Of a stretch of 64,000 bases of DNA, positions 24,445-31,810 are shown in pieces. The stretch comes from Promicromonospora sp. MEB111 (GTDB lineage Bacteria; Actinomycetota; Actinomycetes; Actinomycetales; Cellulomonadaceae). Position 1 is the stretch's first letter, and each line of letters starts with the position of its first letter. Where the stretch lies: positions 58,898 to 122,897 of the forward strand of contig NZ_JARVSD010000022.1 in the NCBI RefSeq assembly GCF_030209445.1, given 5' to 3'. A model generated the notes under the pieces. That model saw only the letters and a list, made by a program, of their open reading frames with translations, had not been told where the DNA came from and did no database searches. The translations under genes and the position numbers were made by a program.

Positions 24445-25833
24445 ATGACGGACCAGACCCTCACCCCCGCCCAGTCCGCAGCCGCCCGGCCCGCAGTCCC
24501 GACCGCCCCGGTCCAGCCCGCGACCGTCCCGGAGGAGGCCCGCGCCCACGCGGCCGACCTGGGCGAGTTCATCGCGGCGTCGCCGTCGTCCTACCACGCG
24601 GCGGCCGAGGTGGCCCGGCGCGCGCAGGCGGCGGGCTTCACCCGCCTCGCCGAGGACGCCGCCTGGGACGTCACCCGGGGCGGGCGCTACGTGGTGGTCC
24701 GCGACGGCTCGGTCATCGCCTTCACCGTGCCCGGCGCCGCCGGCCCCACCACGCCGTTCACCATCGTGGGCGCCCACACCGACTCCACGGGCTTCAAGCT
24801 CAAGCCCAAGCCGACCACGCGCGGCGCCGGCGGCTGGTGGCAGGTGGGGGTCGAGGTGTACGGCGGCCCGCTGCTCAACTCCTGGCTCGACCGCGAGCTG
24901 GAGCTGGCCGGGCGGATCGTCACGCACGACGGCACCGAGCACCTGGTGCGCACCGGCCCGATGCTGCGCATCCCGCAGCTCGCGATCCACCTGGACCGGG
25001 GCGTCAACGACAACGGGCTCGCCCTCGACAAGCAGCGCCACACCCAGCCCGTCTGGGGCCTCGGCGACGCGCAGAGCGCGGACGTCCTGGCGGCGCTCGC
25101 GGCGGACGCCGGCGTCGACCCCGCGGACATCGGCGGCTACGACGTGGTGCTGGCGGAGACGCAGCCGGCCCGGGCCTTCGGCGCGGGGCAGGTCCTGTTC
25201 GCGTCCGCGCGGCTCGACAACCTGCTCTCCACGCACGCGGGGCTGACGGCGCTGCTCGGCCGGGCGGCGGCCGCCTCCGACGGCGCCGGCGGCGAGGGCG
25301 CCACGAGCGTCGAGATGTTCGCGGCCTTCGACCACGAGGAGATCGGCAGCGCCTCCCGCTCCGGCGCGGCGGGCCCGTTCCTGGAGGAGGTGCTGGTCCG
25401 CGTCTCCACGGCCCTGGGCGCCACGCCGGAGGAGCGCTCCCGCGCGTTCGCGGCGTCGCTGCACGTGTCGTCCGACGTGGGGCACGCGGTGCACCCGAAC
25501 TACCCCGAGCGGCACGACCCGGCCAACCACCCTGTCGCCGGGGGCGGGCCGATCCTCAAGATCAACGCGAACCAGCGCTACGCCACGGACGCGCACGGCG
25601 CGGCAGCGTGGAACGCCGCGTGCCGGGACGCGGGGGTGCCCACCCAGGAGTTCGTCTCCAGCAACGTGGTGCCGTGCGGGTCGACGATCGGACCCATCTC
25701 GGCGACCCGGCTGGGCATTCGCACTGTGGATGTCGGAGTGCCAATTTTGTCGATGCACTCGGCCCGTGAGCTCACCGCGGTGGTCGATCCGTGGTACCTC
25801 TCGCGCGCGATGAGGGCCGTCCTCGGGGGGTGA
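24445..25833 (+). CDS. M18-family metallo-aminopeptidase
   Basis: A 462-residue cytoplasmic zinc aminopeptidase with family-typical length. Metal and catalytic motifs: GAHTDSTGFKLKPKP (His ligand and Asp), SARLDNLLSTHAGL (bridging Asp), DHEEIGSASRSGAAG (the Glu pair), HVSSDVGHAVHPNYPERHD (Asp ligand) and ILSMHSARE near the C-terminus (His ligand). M18 enzymes release N-terminal, often acidic, residues from peptides. The first 30 residues are a Pro/Ala-rich extension not needed for the fold. GATAAT (24433-24438) lies six bases before the ATG, indicating a leaderless transcript. Confidence 0.93.
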   Translation: MTDQTLTPAQSAAARPAVPTAPVQPATVPEEARAHAADLGEFIAASPSSYHAAAEVARRAQAAGFTRLAEDAAWDVTRGGRYVVVRDGSVIAFTVPGAAGPTTPFTIVGAHTDSTGFKLKPKPTTRGAGGWWQVGVEVYGGPLLNSWLDRELELAGRIVTHDGTEHLVRTGPMLRIPQLAIHLDRGVNDNGLALDKQRHTQPVWGLGDAQSADVLAALAADAGVDPADIGGYDVVLAETQPARAFGAGQVLFASARLDNLLSTHAGLTALLGRAAAASDGAGGEGATSVEMFAAFDHEEIGSASRSGAAGPFLEEVLVRVSTALGATPEERSRAFAASLHVSSDVGHAVHPNYPERHDPANHPVAGGGPILKINANQRYATDAHGAAAWNAACRDAGVPTQEFVSSNVVPCGSTIGPISATRLGIRTVDVGVPILSMHSARELTAVVDPWYLSRAMRAVLGG

Positions 25834-26133
25834 AAAGTCGAATCGTCCCGGAACGGGGCGAGAAGGACGGTTGATCGGGGCGACCTGCGCTTTTGCATGT
25901 TTCCGTTGGTTCTGTCCGGGTATACATTTGGCGCAATGCGGACAGGACTTGGACGTTTGTCCAAGAAAGAACCGGCCTGACCTGCGAAAACGTCCAGTCC
26001 TCGCACTTCATCGGTTTGGAAGAAAATACCTAGTACCGTCCAGATGCATGGACCTCGTGGGGGTGATACCACTGTGGTCATCCAGAGCCGTGAACTCGGC
26101 AAAAGAGAAATGCCGGACCATCAGGAGCCCCCT
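25834..26133 (+). promoter_or_regulatory. 300-bp AT-richer intergenic region with two inverted repeats
   Basis: No gene is seen. CTTGGAC (25948-25954) and GTCCAAG (25959-25965) form a perfect 7-bp inverted repeat with a 4-base centre. CTGTCCG (25912-25918) pairs with CGGACAG (25939-25945). The region is distinctly richer in A/T runs than its surroundings. It probably holds the promoter and operators of the downstream zinc-ribbon/HTH regulator; AGGAG (26123-26127) is that gene's ribosome-binding site. Confidence 0.45.
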
Positions 26134-27756
26134 GTGCCTCGTGCAACCGTACGCACCTGCGCCCGATGCGGCTGTGTCCTCAGCCGCTACAACTCCGAAG
26201 CCCGTTGTGCCGCGTGCCGGCGCACCGAGTCAGTCCCCGTGGTGTCGCTGCCCAGCGTGCCGTCCCGGGTCTGGCAGGACGAAGCAGTCCGTTCGGCGCT
26301 CGCCGACTGGGACTTCGGTCAGGTCAGCCGCATGGTGCGGCAGCTCGTCCCGCTGCGGCAGGAGGACGTGGCAGCCCTGACCGGGCTGAGCCAGTCCTAC
26401 CTGTCGATGCTGGAGTGCGGTGACCGCCGCCTGACCGACGTCTCGCGCGTCGTCCAGTTCCTCACGGGACTGGGCACGCCGCCGGACCTGGTGCGGCTCC
26501 CGCTCCCGGGGATCAGCCCGCTGCCCGACGCCGCCGAGCCCGCACGGGCGACGACGTCCGGCCAGGTCAGCAGCGCCCCGGTGGTCGTGACCCCCACGGC
26601 GCCGGACCCCGCGCTGCCGTGGACGGCCGACCGCATGCTCACCGCGCTCCGCCTGGCGCACGTCGCCGACAGCACGGCGGACTGGCTGCCCTCGGACGCG
26701 AACGGCCCCGTGTCGGCGAACGCGATGAGCGACGCGGCCGGCACTGACACACCGCGGCCGGCATCGGGCATCGCGCTGAACTCGATGATCCAGCGCTGGG
26801 ACGCCGAGCAGGCCGAGCCGCTGCGCCGGGCCACGGTCGGCACCCGGGTGTCGCTGGAGCTCTGCGGGCACCTGCAGGGCACGCTCGACGAGCTGCGGGT
26901 CATGGACAAGGGCTCGGGCAGCGGCGCAGTCGCCGACCTCGCCCGCGCCCACCTCGCCCTCGTCGTCCGGATCCTGGAGCGCAGCACGTACGACGAGGTC
27001 ACGGGCCGGCTGCTCGCCGCCGTCGCCGCGGACACCGCCACGCAGGCGGGCTGGTTCGCGTTCGACGCCGGGCGCACGGACTCGGCACGCGCCTACATGC
27101 TCGCCGGCCTGCGGGCCGCGCACGCGGCCGCCGACGACCGGCTCGGCGCGGGCGCACTGTCCTACCTCGCGATCCACGGCTACTCGAGCGGCGACCCGCG
27201 GGACGCGGTGCGTGCGGCCGAGGCCGGCCGGCGTCGGATCGCCCGCCTGGACGCGCCGCACCTCTCCGCGACCCTCCTGACCCGGCAGGCCCGCGGGCAC
27301 GCGGCCGCGGGCGAGGGCGAGGCCGCACGCCGGGCCCTCGGCGAGGCCTCCGAGCTGTGCGCCCGGGGCCGCGGCGAGGACGACCCGCACTGGCTGTACT
27401 GGATGAACGAGGGCGAGATCCACGGGCAGGCCGGATCGGCCCACCTGGCGCTCGGCAACACGGCACGCGCCGTGGAGAGCTTCGGGCACGCGATCCGGGC
27501 CGAGCGGGCGGGCGAGCGCCGCACGCACGGTCTGTTCCTCAGCCGGGCGGCCCAGGCGCACGCCCGGGCCGGCGACCTCGACGCGGCCTGCGCCACGGGC
27601 GAGGAGGCGGTGAGCATCGCGGAGACCGTGCAGTCGGCGCGGCTGCGGGAGCACCTGCGGGACCTGTCCGCCGACCTGCGGCGCGGCGGTTCCACGAGGC
27701 GCTCCGGCATGGGGGCGCGGGTGCTGACCGAGCGGATCGCGGCACTGGCGTCGTGA
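26134..27756 (+). CDS. Zinc-ribbon, XRE-type helix-turn-helix and TPR regulator
   Basis: A 540-residue multidomain protein. Residues about 8-31 hold two CxxC pairs (CARCGCVL, then CAACRR), a small zinc ribbon. Residues about 65-115 are an XRE-like HTH (LRQEDVAALTGLSQSYLSMLECG). From about 210 onward it is an alpha-helical repeat region rich in Ala/Arg (for example LARAHLALVVRILERS and TLLTRQARGHAAAGEGEAA), consistent with TPRs. This layout resembles large HTH-TPR regulators that control development or secondary metabolism in actinomycetes, with the TPRs sensing a ligand or partner. The GTG at 26134 is selected for AGGAG six bases upstream; ATG 26110 is an alternative. The stop overlaps the next gene's GTG. 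Confidence 0.7.
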   Translation: MPRATVRTCARCGCVLSRYNSEARCAACRRTESVPVVSLPSVPSRVWQDEAVRSALADWDFGQVSRMVRQLVPLRQEDVAALTGLSQSYLSMLECGDRRLTDVSRVVQFLTGLGTPPDLVRLPLPGISPLPDAAEPARATTSGQVSSAPVVVTPTAPDPALPWTADRMLTALRLAHVADSTADWLPSDANGPVSANAMSDAAGTDTPRPASGIALNSMIQRWDAEQAEPLRRATVGTRVSLELCGHLQGTLDELRVMDKGSGSGAVADLARAHLALVVRILERSTYDEVTGRLLAAVAADTATQAGWFAFDAGRTDSARAYMLAGLRAAHAAADDRLGAGALSYLAIHGYSSGDPRDAVRAAEAGRRRIARLDAPHLSATLLTRQARGHAAAGEGEAARRALGEASELCARGRGEDDPHWLYWMNEGEIHGQAGSAHLALGNTARAVESFGHAIRAERAGERRTHGLFLSRAAQAHARAGDLDAACATGEEAVSIAETVQSARLREHLRDLSADLRRGGSTRRSGMGARVLTERIAALAS

Positions 27757-28520
27757 CCGCCGCGCCCACCTCCGGTGGCGACGTCCGGACCGGCGATGCC
27801 AGGGCCCTGGTGCTCTGGGACATCGATCGGACCCTCGTCTACGTCGGGGAGGTGGACCGGACGGCATACCGGGAGGCGTTCGCCGAGGTCGTGGGACGAC
27901 CCGCCGAACGCCTCCCGGCCAAAGGCACCGGCGTGACGATGCCGCTGGCCATCCGTGGCCTGCTGGCGGACAACGGGGTGCCCGAGCGCGAGGCCGAGCG
28001 CCTGCTGCCGCGCATGCTCGCGGCGGTCCCGGTGCGCTTCGCGGCCCACACCGACGACGTGCGCCGCCTCGGGACCGTGCTGCCCGGGGCGATGGGTGCC
28101 CTCAAGGCGGTAGCGGCCGAGCCCGACCTGGTGGCCACGGTCCTGACGGGCAACCTCGAGGAGAACGCCCGGATCAAGCTCGGCGTCTTCGGCATGGACC
28201 AGTACCTCGACACCGCGGTGGGCGGCTACTCGTCCGACGACGCGCACCGCCCGGCGCTCGTCGCGGTCGCCCAGCGGCGCGCCGGCGACCGGTACGAGAG
28301 CACGTTCCACAAGGGCAACACCGTGATCGTCGGGGACTCCCTCGAGGACGTGCGCACCGGGCTCGAGGGCGGCGCGTCCGTCGTGGCCGTGGCCTCGGGC
28401 ACGACGCCGGCGGACCGGCTCGCCGAGGCGGGGGCCGACGTGGTGCTCCCCGACCTGACCGACCCGGGCCGGCTGATCCAGCAGATCCGCGTGCTCACCG
28501 ACACCGCGGGACCCGTGTAG
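27753..28520 (+). CDS. HAD-superfamily hydrolase (phosphoglycolate-phosphatase-like)
   Basis: A 255-residue HAD phosphatase. Motif I LVLWDIDRTLVYVG has the nucleophile and acid/base Asp pair. Motif II is LVATVLTGNLEENARIK with a Thr. Motif III/IV are around KGNTVIVGDSLEDV. A helical cap lies between motifs I and II. The natural substrate cannot be told; the fold fits small phosphate monoesters. The GTG overlaps the stop of the zinc-ribbon regulator, so the pair is co-translated. The first 15 residues are poorly conserved in character. Confidence 0.82.
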   Translation: MTAAPTSGGDVRTGDARALVLWDIDRTLVYVGEVDRTAYREAFAEVVGRPAERLPAKGTGVTMPLAIRGLLADNGVPEREAERLLPRMLAAVPVRFAAHTDDVRRLGTVLPGAMGALKAVAAEPDLVATVLTGNLEENARIKLGVFGMDQYLDTAVGGYSSDDAHRPALVAVAQRRAGDRYESTFHKGNTVIVGDSLEDVRTGLEGGASVVAVASGTTPADRLAEAGADVVLPDLTDPGRLIQQIRVLTDTAGPV

Positions 28521-28707
28521 GGGCAGTCCGATCCAGGTGCGGCGACCTTGATGTTCCGACATAGTGACTGTCGTCACATGTGGGTAGACTCTGGTCTCTT
28601 CCCGCCATCGACGTTGCTGGTGGGTCGCATCGGCCTTGCACGGGTCAAGCCCGTGCCGGGCATTTCATATCTGGGGGAACAGCCCCGGAGCTCGTCGAGG
28701 AGGACGG

Positions 28708-31011
28708 ATGCTCGAAGACGGCATTGTTTTCGGCGCAGGGAGCTACACCACGGTGGCGGTGATCGCCGTCATCGCGGTCGCTGCCCTCGGGTGCGCCTTC
28801 GTGCTGCGCCGCCAGGTGCTCGCCGCGCCTGATGGAACCGCCAAGATGCAGGACATCGGCCAGGCCGTGCAGGAGGGCGCCTCCGCTTATCTCAAGCGGC
28901 AGTTCCGCACCCTCGTGCTGTTCGCCGCGGTGGTGTTCGCTCTGCTCTTCCTGCTGCCGGGCGACGGCGGCGTGCGGGTCGGACGCTCGATCGCCTTCCT
29001 GTTCGGCGCCGGGTTCTCCGCCGCGATCGGCTACCTGGGCATGTGGCTCGCGGTCCGGGCGAACGTCCGCGTCGCGTCGGCCGCGACCCGCCCGGGCGGC
29101 CGGGCCGAGGGCGCCCGCATCGCCTTCCGTACCGGCGGCGTGGTCGGCATGTCCGTGGTGGGCCTGGGCCTGCTCGGCGCCGCGCTCGTCGTGCTCGTGT
29201 ACGACGTCGACGCGCCCGCCGTGCTGGAGGGCTTCGGCTTCGGCGCCGCGCTGCTCGCCATGTTCATGCGCGTGGGCGGCGGCATCTTCACCAAGGCGGC
29301 CGACGTCGGCGCCGACCTGGTCGGCAAGGTCGAGCAGGGCATCCCCGAGGACGACCCCCGCAACGCGGCCACCATCGCGGACAACGTGGGCGACAACGTC
29401 GGTGACTGTGCCGGCATGGCGGCCGACCTCTTCGAGTCCTACGCCGTGACCCTCGTTGCCGCCCTGATCCTGGGCAAGGCCGCCATGGGCGAGCAGGGGC
29501 TCGTGTTCCCGCTGATCGTCACCGCGATCGGCGCGTTCGTCGCGCTGCTGGGCGTCTTCATCACCCGGGTGCGCGGGTCCGAGAGCGGGCTCACTGCGAT
29601 CAACCGCGGCTTCTACATCTCGGCCGTCGTCGGGGCCGTGCTGGCCGGGATCGCGGCCTTCGTCTACCTGCCGTCCTCGTTCGACCAGATGACCGGCACC
29701 GCGGACCTCTCCGGCGTGACCGCCGACCCGCGGGTCGTGTCCGCCCTCGCCGTGCTCGTCGGCGTGGTGCTCGCGGGCGTCATCCTCTGGGTCACGGGCT
29801 ACTTCACGGGCACCGACAAGAAGCCGACGCTGCACGTGGCCGAGACGTCGCGGACCGGCGCCGCCACCGTCGTGCTCTCCGGCATCGGCGTGGGCTTCGA
29901 GTCCGCCGTCTACACCGCAGGCATCATCGCCGCCGCGATCTGCGGCGTGTTCCTGCTCGCCGGCGGCTCCGTCCCGCTCGCCCTGTTCCTCGTGGCCCTC
30001 GCGGGCTGCGGCCTGCTCACCACGGTCGGCGTCATCGTCGCGATGGACACCTTCGGCCCGGTCAGCGACAACGCGCAGGGCATCGCCGAGATGTCCGGCG
30101 ACGTGGACGAGGAGGGCGCGCAGATCCTCACCGACCTCGACGCCGTGGGCAACACCACCAAGGCCATCACCAAGGGCATCGCGATCGCCACGGCAGTGCT
30201 TGCCGCCACGGCGCTCTTCGGCTCGTACGCCGACGCCGTGTCGCACGCGCTCGCCCAGGTCGGGAACGTCGGCTCGGGCCTCGTGACCTCGATGCTCAGC
30301 TACGAGATCATCTCGCCCGTCACCCTCGTGGGCGTGATCCTCGGCGGGGCCACGGTGTTCCTGTTCTCCGGGCTCGCGATCGACGCCGTCACCCGCGCCG
30401 CGGGCGCCATCGTGTTCGAGGTGCGCCGCCAGTTCCGCGAGCACCCGGGCATCATGACGTTCGACGAGCGTCCCGAGTACGGCAAGGTCGTGGACATCTG
30501 CACCCGGGACTCGCTGCGCGAGCTCGTCACCCCGGGCCTGCTGGCTGCGTTCGCGCCCATCGCGGTGGGCTTCGGGCTCGGCGTCGGGCCGCTGGCCGGG
30601 TTCCTGGCCGGTGCGATCGGCTCCGGCGTCCTCATGGCCATCTTCCTGGCCAACTCGGGCGGAGCCTGGGACAACGCGAAGAAGATCGTCGAGGACGGCA
30701 AGTACGGCGGCAAGGGGTCCGAGGCGCACGCGGCCACCGTCATCGGTGACACCGTGGGCGACCCGTTCAAGGACACCGCCGGCCCGGCCATCAACCCGCT
30801 GATCAAGGTGATGAACCTGGTCGCTCTGCTCATCGCCCCGGCGGTGGTGGCGATCAGCGTCCCGGACGACGCCAACCATGCGCTCCGCATCGGCATCGCG
30901 CTGGTGGCGGCGGCGGTGGCGTTCGGCGCCGTGATCTGGTCCCGCGTGCGGGCGTCCCGCGTCGACGCGGCCCAGCAGGCGGAGCAGGACCGGGCGGCCG
31001 CCGCGGTCTGA
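28708..31011 (+). CDS. hppA: Membrane-bound H+-translocating pyrophosphatase
   Basis: A 767-residue integral membrane enzyme with about 16 membrane helices that couples pyrophosphate hydrolysis to proton export. The substrate-binding core is GGGIFTKAADVGADLVGKVE, then DDPRNAATIADNVGDNVGD; later sites include DTFGPVSDNAQGIAEMSG and the C-terminal KDTAGPAINPLIK. The motif GNTTKAITKG has Lys where K+-dependent enzymes have Ala, which marks the K+-independent H+-pumping type. ATG 28708 follows GAGGAGGA. The 187 bp upstream contain a possible -10 TAGACT (28585-28590) without a convincing -35. The gene stands alone and ends in a strong hairpin. Confidence 0.95.
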   Translation: MLEDGIVFGAGSYTTVAVIAVIAVAALGCAFVLRRQVLAAPDGTAKMQDIGQAVQEGASAYLKRQFRTLVLFAAVVFALLFLLPGDGGVRVGRSIAFLFGAGFSAAIGYLGMWLAVRANVRVASAATRPGGRAEGARIAFRTGGVVGMSVVGLGLLGAALVVLVYDVDAPAVLEGFGFGAALLAMFMRVGGGIFTKAADVGADLVGKVEQGIPEDDPRNAATIADNVGDNVGDCAGMAADLFESYAVTLVAALILGKAAMGEQGLVFPLIVTAIGAFVALLGVFITRVRGSESGLTAINRGFYISAVVGAVLAGIAAFVYLPSSFDQMTGTADLSGVTADPRVVSALAVLVGVVLAGVILWVTGYFTGTDKKPTLHVAETSRTGAATVVLSGIGVGFESAVYTAGIIAAAICGVFLLAGGSVPLALFLVALAGCGLLTTVGVIVAMDTFGPVSDNAQGIAEMSGDVDEEGAQILTDLDAVGNTTKAITKGIAIATAVLAATALFGSYADAVSHALAQVGNVGSGLVTSMLSYEIISPVTLVGVILGGATVFLFSGLAIDAVTRAAGAIVFEVRRQFREHPGIMTFDERPEYGKVVDICTRDSLRELVTPGLLAAFAPIAVGFGLGVGPLAGFLAGAIGSGVLMAIFLANSGGAWDNAKKIVEDGKYGGKGSEAHAATVIGDTVGDPFKDTAGPAINPLIKVMNLVALLIAPAVVAISVPDDANHALRIGIALVAAAVAFGAVIWSRVRASRVDAAQQAEQDRAAAAV

Positions 31012-31037
31012 CGCCGAGGCAGCACAGCGAGGTAGCA

Positions 31038-31089
31038 CCGCAGCGAGGTGGAACCCTGGCGAGACTGCCAGGGTTCCACCTCGCTGCGG
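31038..31089. terminator. Bidirectional terminator-like perfect 23-bp inverted repeat
   Basis: Arms 31038-31060 and 31067-31089 match perfectly over 23 bp around the loop GAGACT. An outer pair, CCGAGGCAG (31015-31023) with CTGCCTCGG (31092-31100), extends the structure across a bulge. It separates the convergent hppA and DinB-like genes. Confidence 0.75.
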
Positions 31090-31116
31090 TTCTGCCTCGG
31101 CAGGGCTCGGACGGGC

Positions 31117-31695
31117 CTACTGGCCCACGCGGCCGTCCACGCACTCGCGGAGCAGGTCGGCGTGGCCCACGTGCCGGGCGTACTCCTCGATCATGTGCAC
31201 CAGCACGTCCCGGATCGGGATCTGCTCGCCGTGGTGCGCGACGGTCTCGCCCAACCCGTCCTCGGACAGGGTCTCCATCCAGGCGTCGGCGTCCCGGACC
31301 TCGCGCCGCCAGCTCTCCCACGCGTCCTCGACGACGGCGGGGTCGGCCACGGAGCCGTCGAAGTCCGCGTCGGGGTTCTCCGGCGACTTGCCGAACAGCT
31401 TGGGCAGGTCCGGCTGCGCCCGCAGCACCCGCTGGAACCAGGTCTGCTCCACGTGCGCCAGGTGCCGCACCAGCCCCAGCAGCGACATGGTCGACGGCGG
31501 CACCGACCGGCGGGCGAGCTGCTCGGCGTCGAGCCCGTCGCACTTCATCTCCAGCGTGATCCGGTAGTGCTTGAGGTAGTTCCAGAGGGTCTCCTTCTCG
31601 CCGACCGGGTTGGCCAGCGCCTCGCGCGGGTCGTCGTCGGGGTCCGCCCACATGTCGGGGTAGACGGTCGCCGAGGTCCATCGCTCTGTCGTCAT
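31117..31695 (-). CDS. DinB/DUF664-family protein
   Basis: A 192-residue four-helix-bundle protein of the DinB/YfiT superfamily. Potential metal ligands are histidines in VRHLAHVEQTWF (about residue 80) and in IRDVLVHMIEEYARHVGHADLLRE near the C-terminus, the usual three-His layout. Superfamily members include mycothiol- or bacillithiol-dependent transferases and proteins of unknown role; a thiol-transferase activity is possible but not shown. The first 60 residues match the actinobacterial DUF664 type (ERWTSATVYPDMWADPDDDPR in part). Convergent with hppA and divergent from the M14 carboxypeptidase gene. Confidence 0.8.
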   Translation of the reverse strand: MTTERWTSATVYPDMWADPDDDPREALANPVGEKETLWNYLKHYRITLEMKCDGLDAEQLARRSVPPSTMSLLGLVRHLAHVEQTWFQRVLRAQPDLPKLFGKSPENPDADFDGSVADPAVVEDAWESWRREVRDADAWMETLSEDGLGETVAHHGEQIPIRDVLVHMIEEYARHVGHADLLRECVDGRVGQ

Positions 31696-31810
31696 GGAAC
31701 CAGTGCACCCTCCGGTCGCGGGACGGTCAACGAGATACCCGGCCAGGGTTCGCTCCCACTTCGCCCGCGTCATGGTCCAGACTGGGCCGGGTTGTCGCTG
31801 GGAGGCACCG

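Noticed and set aside
28645..31038. 797-codon minus-strand open frame opposite hppA
   Set aside because: It mirrors a well-supported pyrophosphatase gene and translates to Asp/His/Gly-rich sequence without domains.
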